DNA of 64,000 nucleotides from Lepeophtheirus salmonis. Lineage: Eukaryota; Arthropoda; Copepoda; Siphonostomatoida; Caligidae. Shown here one piece after another: positions 34,241-45,640 of the stretch. The notes below the pieces were generated by a model, which saw only the letters and a program-made list of their open reading frames with translations, made no database searches and was not told the DNA's origin. The stretch spans positions 11,955,907 to 12,019,906 of the forward strand of contig NC_092584.1 of assembly GCF_016086655.4 (NCBI RefSeq), in the 5' to 3' direction. The position numbers and the translations under genes were made by a program. The number at the start of each line of letters is the position of its first letter. Within the stretch, counting starts at the first letter, position 1.

Positions 34241-35150
34241 ATCGATAATACTTTTTTTGAATTAAAATTTTCTCAATTACTTAAAGCTAACGCCCATTCT
34301 CTCACTTTTAAATTGAAATAACCGAGCTAAATACCTAAATTATTGTTTAGAATGTTGTTAAAGATTTTCCTGATTTACTTGAACGATCCTATGCATAATA
34401 TAGATCGACAAAAATAAGTCATGGTTGAAAAACTCAGGACTTTTTTTAATTCAAGTTTGATACTTTGGGGCATCAAGTCTCGGCTTTGAGGTGCACCATA
34501 TTATTCAATTAAATCTTAATAACAAAGGTCCATTTATCCAATTTTAAAATACCTTTCATCGAAATAAGAATTAGAAAAGATATTATCGGTGTCCTCTTGA
34601 GCTTTGATAGGGGAAAAAAAAATCAAAATAACCAAATATTAAGGAAAAACTTAATGTTTAAACTTGGTAGAAAAATAGGGTATTTAAACACATGATCGGC
34701 ACAAATCGGTCAAATTCACACCACCTCACACCCTTCATAACAAGGATAGCCGTTTTTTATGTCCTAACCCTCCCCTTAAAGTGAAAATGTGGTTTATGAA
34801 TGTCCAATTAATCCAAAACCTTGGAAAATATCCCTATTTTATAACTTTAAAGCCCATAAGAAGTCAAAAAAACATAAAAAAATCAAATCAAAAAATGGGA
34901 TAGGGTACAAGAATATTTCAATATACCTATAAAGTTAAAACAGGTCTAACATCAGAATCAATATCAAGGTTTAAACTATATTATTTTGGTTTTGTAATAA
35001 AATTGTGTCCTTCATGCTTGAATGAATAAAAAGAAAAACCATTGAAAAACTTGAAAAATATTTCTAATTTTTTGCTGATGTTGTTGGGGTTATTTTTTAA
35101 GAAATTTCTGGATAGTTATGAATATCCTATGTACAATTTGAATGTTTAAA
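34241..35150. other. Intergenic, nothing recognised
   Basis: AT-rich spacer with no supported feature. Confidence 0.5.
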
Positions 35151-35154
35151 AAAA

Positions 35155-36310
35155 CGAAAATCAAAATGATGACCCTTACCCTTTCAAGAATGTTTAGGAA
35201 ACGAGCAGCTTCGCTGTCATGACATTACATTAGATCAGCCAAAATCAGTTGTGGCAAGGAGAAGAATAAAAAAAATAAACACATTGGCAAGAATGACAAC
35301 AATGTCCATCCTCCATTCTACTCTTCTGAGTCCAAGAAGGACTAACAATTATAAGTTCCCAACAAATTTTCAAAGTTACTCTCCGGAGCACAGACGAATG
35401 TTCAATCAGGTTTTAAATATGATTTCACCATGTAGGGGGTTAAACAATATTGAAAACAGTTTAGGGAAAGAAAATTCACTTTTCAGATTACCAATTCAAA
35501 AAAAAATCAAAAAATCAGCAAGCTAAAAAATAAATCGGATATTCATCACAAGATAAAAGGTAATTAAAATTGCGTGTATTTTGGGTATGTTAAAAGAACC
35601 CAAAGATCAACATGGTTACCCTAACGATTTTTAAAAATATTTGAAAACAGAGCAATATAGCTGTGATGAAGTTTTAGTAGAGCAGCTACATACAACTGTG
35701 TAGAGAAAGGTAAGGAATCAAACATGGACAGACGCAAGAATGACTTCAATGTGGATCCTCAATTCTACTCTGAGCTAAACAAGGACTTCAATAATAACTC
35801 TGCAACAAATCCTCAACGTTTTTCTAAATCTTTTATGATCAGAAACGATTATTCTTTCCGGGTTTGGATATAATTGACTTCTGTAAGAATGGAAGTTCAC
35901 TAATCAGGATTAAACAATAATGACAACAGCGTAGGAAAAGACAAATTTTCCTCCGGATTACCAATTTAAAAAAATCAGCAAGCTCAAAATTACAATTGAT
36001 TTTCATCACTAAATTAGAGGAATATTAAAACTATCGTGCATTCGTGTAATCGTTTGTATTTCGGGTATGTTATAGAAAACGGAATTTCAACATGGTAATC
36101 CTGACAATTTGAAAAATGTTTTGGAGAAGATTAGCTAGTACATATGTCGACAAGGGAGGAGGAGGGCTGGGGGGATAAGGAAATAAACAAAAAATTACTC
36201 CAATGTCGATCTCCAATTCTACTCAGAGTCCAACAAGGACTGAATGTTATATCTTCATAAAAGAAGATTATTAGTGTTACACTCCGTCTTTTATGAGCAG
36301 ACACCTTTGT
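35155..36310 (+). repeat. Degenerate coding-like repeat, copies 2-4 in tandem
   Basis: Three further copies begin near 35,155, 35,610 and 36,085, about 450-480 bp apart. The best-preserved coding-like frame, near 35,735-35,870, reads NDFNVDPQFYSELNKDFNNN followed by SATNPQRFS. Frames are broken differently in each copy. They look like dead copies of an exon or small gene that was amplified in tandem. Confidence 0.5.
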
Positions 36311-36900
36311 TATCTCCATCCAGATTGCTTACAATATCAAAAAGTCAATGACAACCTTATACGGCCAATAAGAACCCAAATTCCTTCAGTAATAATATGG
36401 CTGACTTCTGACCTTGTTCCATGTGGTTTTTCTCGAGCCCTGATCTCAAGTTTGTTGATTGGGGTGTCTTCGAACATCATATATACCTCCCTTCACATCC
36501 AAAAATTTGTATACTTCAAGTTCCTATCATTCAGCGTCATACACTATGGACTCGACTTTCATCACTAAAAGCTGTCAATCTGTTCTCAGGCAGGTCGAGG
36601 AGGTTGTTACTTGTGAAAGAAACAAATTGAACAAGAAATGTAGTATTTAAACATATTCTGAATTGGTTCTGAGCTGTCTTTTTTAATTCCATAAAATACA
36701 CATTATTGTAATTAATGTCCTAGTTACGAAGTTGAAATAACTTCTACTTTCGTATGACTCTGAGATTTTACATGGATAAAGTGTGTTAAAAACCTTCAGT
36801 TTTGTTTATCAGATTATCTCCCTCAAAATATGATTTGTTTTTAAATAAACGAAGATGGTAAATCACAAATATAACTTGATCCGATTATGAACCAGGAAGT
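36311..36900. other. Intergenic and 5' flank of C-type pseudogene
   Basis: No gene. The last ~250 bp resemble the upstream region of gene C1. Confidence 0.5.
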
Positions 36901-36907
36901 ATTTTCC

Positions 36908-36944
36908 TTTAAATATGAAGAAAATCAAAATCAAAAATATCAGC
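36908..36944 (+). promoter_or_regulatory. Relic core promoter of the C-type pseudogene
   Basis: TTTAAATA at 36,908-36,915 and TCAGC at 36,940-36,944. The 34-nt spacing survives although the gene is dead; the last initiator base is changed from T to C. Confidence 0.6.
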
Positions 36945-36984
36945 TGAGGGATCAGATATCAATATTCAACAAAAACAAATCCAA

Positions 36985-37469
36985 ATGAAGCCATTGTTAA
37001 GAACTCATCTTATTAAAAAAAAACAAAATTTATGTTTTTCATGCATTTTCTTAGATTTATACTCTGTTCTTCTGAGTTCTGCTCTTCTCATTGACGCCGG
37101 ACTCGTCACAGTAGAACATAATAGGCCTTTTTCTTACCATGGTACTGCTTACGTTGGGTAAGCTTTAGGTTTGAATCCCGTAACATCTCACTCTGGTGGT
37201 TCTCACGGATACTCTAACACTTCTTCCCTTTGATAAAATGTTATTCTCAACGAGATCAATACTCCACCAGGAACACTCGGAGAGAATAGCGACGTTAACA
37301 ACATTTTTGAAGCCTATATATGAATTAAGCAACAAGTTTTTGGATTCAACGCCAATACTGGCAAGGAATCCGTCGTTGTCATGAAGGGATCTTACGAATA
37401 AATTGGTCCTGATGGTCAAACTGACGTCGTCGACTGGATTGTACTATCCTTACTTCTTACACAAACTAA
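36985..37469 (+). pseudogene. Cuticle protein pseudogene related to C1
   Basis: The ATG (36,985) is followed by a first exon of 11 nt instead of 12, a GTTAAG donor and an acceptor TTAG ending at 37,054. The second exon has lost one base in the signal-peptide region. In the gene's frame a stop (TAA) interrupts the segment equivalent to GEASAL, and another replaces the second Tyr of GSYEYIG. The reading is still recognisable: LLIDAGLV near 37,090, and KGSYE followed by a stop near 37,390. After DVVDWI (about 37,440) the sequence jumps to a C-terminus-like tail ending at a TAA at 37,467-37,469, so half of the RR core and the whole repeat tail are deleted. The upstream and downstream flanks match C1. 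It is non-functional. Confidence 0.88.
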
Positions 37470-37842
37470 ATTATTTCTCCATTCAGAAAATTGAGATTTT
37501 CATCAAATACTTAACTTATTGCTTTGTAATTTGAACTTCCTTTAACATTTACATATCATGTTACGCCCTACTGTTAAAATTTCCATGTAATTGAAGAATT
37601 GAAAAATGCCATTATAGATATTTGAAGTTAATAAACCGATATCTGATTAATCAAGATACATTCTGATAAAAATGATAAATCATTGCATCTTTTATGAACT
37701 ATTATTTACTTATATCAAGTTGTCATCTTTATTGTATCACGCAACTTTTACCATTCTTCCCAACTGAAAAATTATTATTCAGAGTGATGAAAATCGAACT
37801 GAAAAAAACCATTATTATTTTGGAGTAGACAGATAGTGTTAC
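37470..37842. other. 3' flank of the C-type pseudogene
   Basis: The first ~150 bp resemble the 3' flank of C1. No gene. Confidence 0.5.
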
Positions 37843-37866
37843 AAAAAAAAAAAAAAAAAAAAAAAA
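37843..37866 (+). repeat. Poly(A) tract, 24 bp
   Basis: Uninterrupted run of 24 A residues. It lies directly before the fifth copy of the degenerate repeat rather than after it, so it does not look like a retrocopy tail. Confidence 0.8.
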
Positions 37867-38070
37867 GAGGGAAAAGGAAAAAATCAAGTGCATTGTCTAT
37901 AATTACTCAAAAGTCGATCCTTAATTCCACTTTGAGTCCAACAAGGACTTATAATTATAATTCCGTTAAAAATTATCTGCCTTTTACGAGTACACACGAT
38001 TATTTAATCTGTCTTGGAATATGCTTGAATTTTGTTGGAAAGGAAGTTCACTAATGATGAAAACAGCTAA
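37867..38070 (+). repeat. Degenerate coding-like repeat, copy 5
   Basis: Contains TCGATCCTTAATTCCACTTTGAGTCCAACAAGGACTTATAATTATAA-like sequence as in the copies at 26,341 and 35,155. Only the 3' half of the unit is present. Confidence 0.45.
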
Positions 38071-38385
38071 GGAAAAGAAAATTCATTATTCAGATTAACA
38101 ATTAAAAGAAACAAGAAAAAAAAAACGGCCCTGCTAAAAAATAAATACGATTTACATCATTAATTATACAATAATTGTAGAAAACGGTTTATATCTTCCA
38201 AAATTGAGCTCATTCTATTTCAGCTACTTCAAGTTTAAAACACTAATTAGGAAAAATAATTATTTTAGATTAATAGCTCACAACTAAATACATATTTTTA
38301 TTTTGTCCCATTTTCATGGCAAACTTTTGATGCAAAAGTTGGCAATTCAACAATTTTCAACACTTTTTATTCAATATGTCTCCTT

Positions 38386-38595
38386 CAATTCTGACTGATT
38401 ACTTCTATATAGGGACTAAAAGAAGCACAGCTGGCCTTGATGAAGTCCGAGAACAAGTTGATCAACTTCTCCGTGATCAATGCCTTCAGGGCAATGCCAT
38501 TTGGCTTGTAAGTCTTGTTCGTCTTGTAAAAACTATTCATAAAATTTTTAGAAAATCCACAATTAAATTTTTGGAAAAAATTTAAAAAGAGAATC
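38386..38595 (-). pseudogene. Mariner transposase C-terminal fragment, minus strand
   Basis: The minus strand reads KPNGIALKALITEKLINLFS then DFIKASCASFSPYIE. The order and spacing match the HPN..ALK.SI...W..L..DFI...C.SFRPRIE segment that ends many mariner transposases. It is GC-richer than the flanks. No other part of an element was found. Confidence 0.5.
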
Positions 38596-38599
38596 ATAA

Positions 38600-40290
38600 A
38601 TTAAGTTTTTATTTTTAAATTCAAAAATTAAATTTTACTCCAAACTTTTTTTCATCCTGACACAAAAAACATATGTAAAAGAAAAGATACCTTAATTTGA
38701 TGAGAGGGGGGAGGATTAAGAACCCACAGCCCACTTCCTGCTGTCGCCCCTTTAGTAGCATGTTGTCTATTTCATTAAACACAAGAAAGTAGTCATCCGA
38801 TTACCCAAAAATTTAGCCCCGTTTCTGGACCACTCCCTTAAACTCTCCCAACAACCCAACTTAAAATCTGGCAGATAGCTAAAAAAAACTTAGTTCTAAT
38901 GCTGTTTTGCACCATTTATCTATTCTTATGTTTGGAACTTTGAGATATATAAGGGCAAATTGCATTGCTTTCCAATGTAGCTCCTTCGTTTCCTTCGTGA
39001 ATGTTCCAAAATAATTATATCGTATTACCACCATGCAATCCTTTTACGAATAATTTTACAATCTTTTTTTTTTTTCTTCGATTTTCCGCTAAATTCCTAT
39101 TAGAACCATTAGTCCACAACTTATGAGAATCACTCAATAAATCACGGTTTTATAAGGCTAACTCAAAAAAATAAAAATATACATACATTGTATTTTGTTG
39201 TCGATGTTTGGATTTCTTGGGTGAATATTTTTATATTGATTTTCACATCTTGTTTGTGCTCCTTGTGTAGTCTAAGTTTTTGTCCGATGACAAAGGATCT
39301 TTAGAATTATAGAGTCAGAGACGATAATTTATTAATAAACTAATTTCTATTCGTGCTAAATAGTTATATATTTTATCATTTAAAATTGGAGTAACATGAT
39401 TGGTAATGATAATTACAAATCAATGAAGCATGAATCATCATAAAAAAAAATTCTAACTTTTTTCTGCATAGTTGTCATTTGGCAATGAGAACTTTCGACA
39501 ATTTGTTGTTTTAGCAAAGTGGCTTTCGGCAATAAGTATTTCAGACAAGTGTTAAAGATCCCTTAGTTTTCAGGATGACAAATGTGTCAGGTTCTTCTTA
39601 GTGTTGTCTCAATAACAATTTTTCTAAACTGATTTTTGGTACTATGATAAAGTGTCACATCTCCATACTTTTTTTTGGGATTAAACATGTAAAATAAAAA
39701 ATGCAATTAAGAGCTATTTACTCGCAATTACCTGTGTGTCGACAATATTTTGATGTTGATGAAGGAAAGGGGATCGTTCAGACCTTGGATGATATTATAA
39801 AAGACGATTTTCATACTTGCTTTTTATTCTAAAGGACAGTTTTCTACCTCAGAAGTTGAAGGGGGTAACTATTTTAGCGGGATATTTTTTCTTATGACGT
39901 AAGGACGCAGGAAAAATTGTTTCTAATTTCAATTTTGTATATTAATGTTATAAATATTTTAATACCACGCTAAGAGGGAATTACTAATATATCAAACAAC
40001 TTTATTCCAAAAATGTATCATTCGAAAAAAATAAAATAATATCACAAGCTGGAATTGAACTGGAACTTGAAATAATTTAGACTAGAATCATTTGTATAAT
40101 TCAATTATTTGAATTGCGTGCTAATGTGGCCCTCCAATGATAGTCCTGAAATTTTTTGGCCCTCTTTATCATTCAAGTTGTCCATCTCTGATATATAATA
40201 TACTGCATCACACAATTAAAAAGGAATAAAGCTTATTAATTAAACAAATTAATCAGATAACTTGTTTTATTAGAAGACTAGACAAGTAGT
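38600..40290. other. Gene-poor intergenic region
   Basis: No gene. Near 40,125-40,190, read on the minus strand, CAGAGATGGACAACTTGAAT followed by GGCCA-rich sequence resembles a hAT-type element end, but no partner end was found. Confidence 0.45.
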
Positions 40291-40299
40291 CACAAGAGC

Positions 40300-41250
40300 G
40301 CAATATCCATAACTACTTTTAATGAAATTAGTAGTGAGGTTACAAGTATCACAATGAAAGATCCGGGTATTCTAGCTAAATTAGCAGTATATGAGTATCT
40401 ACTTAGTGAGCCTGACTCTAAATGAAATAAATGCATAGGCCTCATAAAAGAATGTTCATAATGGGAAGATATGTCAATAGAACATCTTTTAGAATCTCAA
40501 AATTAGGAAAATTGTGTTGAATTAGAAACTTCAATTCAAATTTATCGTGGAACATTCTTGGAGTTAAGCCATATAGTTAAAAATAGGACGAATGATTTTC
40601 ATTATACATTATTACAGAGTCGATTTGAAGAACCCAAATAGATATTTCATAAAAACCAGAACTTCTATAATTTAAGATGTAGATGAAGGTGGGAAGGAGA
40701 TTATTTTCTTCAAATTGAATGTCCAAATTACCGTATGATGAGCATTGAGGATTTTTAGATAACTCTTTCTTTGTCTTGGGATTTCTTAGATATGGGCCAC
40801 ATTAAATGTATGGATGCTTGTTTAGATACGTTGATTGTACATTACCAAGAAAAAATATTCATTCCTGAATTGAAGAGTAAAAATTATGTATTCGTTTTAA
40901 AAATTCAATATAACAAATCAAGTTTATACTATCCGAAAACAATGGAAAAACAATGGACATGCTGAAGCATTTGTTAAAGAAATGAGAGAATATATGACCC
41001 TATAATTAAGATCTTGGAGGGAAAACGAAAGTGAATTGGAGATAAGAATGGGAATGAGCTCTTGGAATTTACCAATGCTTGAAGTTGGACAACATGTCCA
41101 AGTTCGAAATTCTATTTAGGAAGAATGTAATTCTATTGGGACTACCGATTATATTCGTTAAAATCATTGATCATATATTGTCAAGGGTGAAAGTGGACGG
41201 ATGTATTTGAGAAATGGAATGTTACTCAAGCCTGGATTGTGATAAAATCT
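40300..41250 (+). mobile_element. Ty3/gypsy-like retroelement remnant (integrase 3' end)
   Basis: At 40,930-41,230, in broken frames, the sequence reads NNGHAEAFVKEMREYM, then WNLPMLEVGQHVQVRNS, then SYIVKGESGRMYLRNG. These correspond to the NGQAER..K segment at the end of the integrase core, the VGD.V.V motif and the SY.V..GR..RRN C-terminal motif of Ty3/gypsy integrases. Several stops interrupt it. The preceding 40,300-40,920 is coding-like in places (a 64-codon frame at 40,771) but I cannot place it in the element. No LTRs were identified. Confidence 0.55.
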
Positions 41251-42820
41251 ACAGGGTTGTTGTAATAGGCTTAATAATTGTAAATAGAGCAACACATCAC
41301 TATGTTTATTGTTTCACAATGATATTCAGTAATATATGTCTAATATACCACAAATATGTTACTCATATTTACTTTATTTCATAGAAAATTAAAAAGTAAT
41401 AACCTCATTAATTTATTTATATGTTACGCCACCTTGTAAGATAATATACATCTTTTAGTTTGCCCTATTCTAAAGAATAAAACAATTTAAGTAAATAAGT
41501 TTTTTTTAATGTTATATGTCATAAGACATAGTCATTAGTAAATATTTGAATGTATTACCGAAGGTCTATAAAATATATATTAGAAAGCGGGAAAGGATTT
41601 TTCAAGTTGACAATTTCAACGGATTTTTTATCATCGAAAGTTATTCTCATTAAAATTTCATTCTTGAAAAAAGAACATCTAAGTATAAAGTAATAACAAG
41701 TGCTTCTTGAGCTCACAAAAGATGGAAATATTTAGTTGAACTACTCAAAGTAGAATTGAGGATCGAAATCGTAGTAATTCTGCCCTTGCTCTGGACAGAG
41801 TAGGGTTTGAATTTATATATTTCCAGGGTTTTTTTTTGAATTTTCTGGAAAAATTTCAAAGATAAATTTCTTTGCTCCGCCCTAGGATTTGATCAAATTA
41901 CTCTTTTTTTTTAATTGAAAAGAGATTGTTAAAAAAAATTCCTATTAAAATGTTTCTATCTAATCAAAAACTTTTTGTTGGTGAAGACAATTTTTTTTTA
42001 TTTGGGTAGGAGTCTACAGACCTGTTCCCCTTAGAGAGATCCCTGATTTCCGCTCACAGGTGTATACAACAGATCTACCGAAGAGTAATGACAGCTAAGC
42101 TACTCTCTTCCTAAACGTCCGGATTACCACGTTTATTTTTGGCTTGTTTGATTTTTACATTATATTGGGACATATTATATTCCTGTGTATTACAAAATCG
42201 GCAAATTTTAAGCAATATATATAAGGTATATATTAATCAAGTTAAAAGGTTATTCCATTTATAAACAATCTAGTTTTCAAATTTTGAGCATATCAATATT
42301 TTTATGCGTGCAAATAGTTACTTCCGACATTTTCGTGAGGGATTTTATATGAAGTATTCATTAGATCCGTGTCCTTCAACCGTCTCAAAAATAAACGATG
42401 CGTAGATTAAAAAAAAAGTAAATATTTACAAAATAACACAATATTTTTTAAGGCACTTAATTGGGGTTGAATGTCAATAAAATGCTCATGATCATGCACA
42501 AAGTACGCTCAGTTTTGGGTTTTTTTACCATATAAAGAATGTTTTTTGTGTCTATGATATTTATGAGTGTTTTATAGAAAAGGATATTCTAAACTGAAAT
42601 CATGAATTACCTCATATGGACCTTAATTTTCTTCGTTTCAATCATTCTTATTAAATTGTAATCATATCTTTTTTGAACATTTTACTTGGTACTTAATAAA
42701 CTCCACTGGTTTCGTTCATTCACAAATATCACATTACACACACCCACAAATCGAAATCCATACGACTTTTATACATAATACATCAATATAAATAAAGTGA
42801 GGACTCCATTCTGTAAATCC
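41251..42820. other. Gene-poor intergenic region
   Basis: AT-rich DNA with no supported gene or element. Confidence 0.5.
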
Positions 42821-42824
42821 TCAG

Positions 42825-43050
42825 CCCCAGTTGTTGGCATTATCAGTGAGATGAACAATGGTCCCAGAAGCCTTGGAGACATTTGATTAATATATTTATT
42901 AATATATTTTGATACTTATTTGAAACCAAATAAATTAAAAAATAAGCCCCTGTAACCACAATCACCCTTGAAGAAGAATCCGTTGTTGTTATGAGGGGAT
43001 TGCTGATGCAGTAATTGCTCAGCTCAGATTTGCTGCTCAACCAACATCAC
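42825..43050 (+). pseudogene. Cuticle protein gene fragment, B-like
   Basis: 42,827-42,888 reads PVVGIISEMNNGPRSLGD, the counterpart of PVVAIISESNNAPGTLGD in the B genes. After a decayed AT-rich insert, 42,947-42,990 reads TLEEESVVVMRG, the lead-in to the RR core. Then the sequence jumps by deletion, with a frame change, to IADAVIAQLRFAAQ, the segment that follows the RR core. The chitin-binding core itself is gone. No signal peptide exon or promoter was found. A GGATTTCAAGGTC word at 43,067-43,079 may be the last trace of a GFQGQ repeat. Confidence 0.8.
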
Positions 43051-45140
43051 TAGCTACTAGTAATGCGGATTTCAAGGTCTGCTCCCTGCTGAATCCAATG
43101 TAATTGAATGCAGAGATAGTCTGATAAATACATCTCCTATATCCGTGAAACAATAATAATTTCTTTAAGTAACACAGGGGAAGACTCATTTTGTACAAAT
43201 GAATTCAAGCCAAAAAAGGAACTTATTTTTAAGCGCAGAATCCAAAACGGATCTCAGTTTTTATCTCATTTATCTGAATTCAAAAATACCTGGGATTATA
43301 GTAGTTCGGAACTATTATGTTCCTTTTTACTCTTAAAAAAAATCTCAAATTAAAAGTAAGATTAATAAAACTTGTGTAAAAGTGTTTGAATTGATTCTGT
43401 ATCTTGTATTGAACTCGATATATTTCCATTTTAAGGCCAAAAAAGTGATTAAAAACGTCATTCTTCTTCAGAAACTTATTCATAATGCATAGTCAGGAGA
43501 AATATCACAGCTTATATTATAGAAAAATATTCAATGTATAATTTAAAAATTAAAAAAAAAAGTATCTTGACGGATTTTATTCCATTTTGTATTTTTAAGT
43601 GATCCCATTTTGAAATATTAAAATTCTCTACGTATCATAAATGGGTTACTTTATTGTTTCTATAATTGTATGTCATTCTCAAGGAAGGAGTCCAAACTAC
43701 TCCCTTACGAGGTCTTGTAGTTTTCTTCGGATTAATTTTTCCCCCGTCGTCCTTCGTGGTATTCGGAATCCGAATTTGAACATCTCTTGAGTTGGATCCT
43801 CACGTTTGAAGGATCTTCGTTTGATTGCCTCAATATTCCTTTCCCGGGGTATGACGTAATAAAATAAGCATTAAAATTGGGAAAAATACTACGATAATGT
43901 TTACTATTTGCAAATACACCATCATAAAAAATGTGATAACTACAAATGAAACAAAAAACCTTGGAAATGCATATATTTTTTAACTATACTTTTTTGAAAT
44001 TATCCATTGAATATTTTTTTATGTAATATTATGAATAAGTTATAAGGGTCTAAAGAAGAATTTTTTTATTATTTTTTTTGTGTTAAAAATGGAAATATAT
44101 CGAGCTCATAAGAAGATACAGAATCAATAAAAATAAAGTTATATAACTTTTACTGATCTTACTTTTAACTTGCGGAATGTTTTAAGGGTAAAAAATAACT
44201 CTGAATCAGAATAGTCCGAAATAACTATAATCCTACATATTTCAGAATTCGGATGACACAGAAGAATTGGGATCTCTTTAGGTTTTTGCGCTGATAGATA
44301 ATTTGATTATTTTCATTAATTCAAAATCCCCCCTATTAAGTGTAATCAAGTCATGCATTTTCCATATGGAATAAACATGCATATTTTTGGAAATGTATCG
44401 GCATTTTTACAAATAATATAATGCTTATATACTAATTATTGAAGTCAGATAAATCTAAGTAAACACTCACCTCTACGATAATGATTTTAAAGCATCAGAG
44501 TTTATCTAGTGAGGAACACTGTGAAATTGTTGCATTGACCAAATGACATAATGTTTGCCAATGTATTACTTGAATTTAAAAGTTGGATCATTTAAAATAT
44601 AAACTTGTACAGGAAGGGATGTACATTAAGGTAATGACTATTTTTTCTTTCAATTTTTTTTTCAAAATTGATGAACTTTAGTCTACAAATGCCCCAAATT
44701 ACTTTTATTTAATAAATATTAAAGATTTTAATAAAATATTCGCGTGATATTTTAATAAGTAGTTTTTGATGTGTTTAGATATTCGTCTAAGATATTTTAC
44801 ATTTATTTGGTAGTCTTATAAAAAATATTCTCCCACATGAATAATAATAGAAGAGTCCTAAATCACGTTTGCCCCTGTTTCCTTCATTTATGCAATATAT
44901 GTATATGTGTGTGTGTAATGCAATGTGCTACTCTTCAACTTCGTAGGAGTTCCAGTCCTAAAAAATATTTTCCCGAATACCTCATTCTAAGAATGAAAAA
45001 TCTTATCGATTTTTTTATTTATGGAAAACTCAATCATCTATTACCAGAAAAGATATAATGATTACTTTTACTCTCAAACAGATCAGTGGGTGCACTTTAA
45101 AATAGTTTTAATGGAGTTGGATCACACAAAAGGGATGCTT
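43051..45140. other. Gene-poor intergenic region
   Basis: No supported gene. 43,690-43,860 is locally GC-richer but shows no motif. Short open frames have no recognisable features. Confidence 0.5.
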
Positions 45141-45145
45141 TTGAT

Positions 45146-45640
45146 ATATTAGGTTAAGTAAAAAGTTCTGAGCATTTTTCGCTAGATGTTTTTAATGAGC
45201 AATATTTTAAAGTTAACAAAACGCATTTAAAAAAGCTTAAAGGTTAAACGTACACTTCAAAAAAGTTCATTTAAAGTTTTGTGTTTGGTAACCACAGATG
45301 TGAGTTACAGCGTTCCAAAATGCAAATAAAAGAAGAGAAAATCTGCTCCATTCTCTAGTATCACAACGAACAAGGTGAAAAGGTGGAGCAAGCGGGAAAA
45401 TGTTTATGGAACCAATAATTGTCAAACGCTAAAGCAAAGGGGTACTTCCAAAAATTCCAATCTGGTATAATGGAAGTCGAAGATGAGGCACGCTGTGGTA
45501 GGCAAATCATCGAAAATATCGATACAATAATAGAAATCATCGAGTTCGACTGGCATTTGAGCACTTATTTTATTACCCAGTAATTGAAGATTAGTCAGAA
45601 ATCCGTTAGGAACAAATTGTATAAGAATAGTACAAACTAC
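45146..45640 (+). pseudogene. 5' half of a decayed mariner element
   Basis: A mariner-like left end, ATTAGGTTAAGTAAAAAGTT, lies at 45,149-45,168. From about 45,320, in shifting frames, it reads EEKICSILYHNEQGE, then FQKFQSGIMEVEDEARCGRQ, and then IDTIIEIIEFDWHLSTYF. This is the N-terminal paired DNA-binding region of Mos1-type mariners, including the equivalent of F..F..G.....D..R.GRP. The catalytic half is absent. Confidence 0.7.

Noticed and set aside
37843..37866. A24 run as the tail of a retrocopy
   Set aside because: The sequence before it is pseudogene flank that matches C1 flank, and there is no spliced cDNA-like body upstream.
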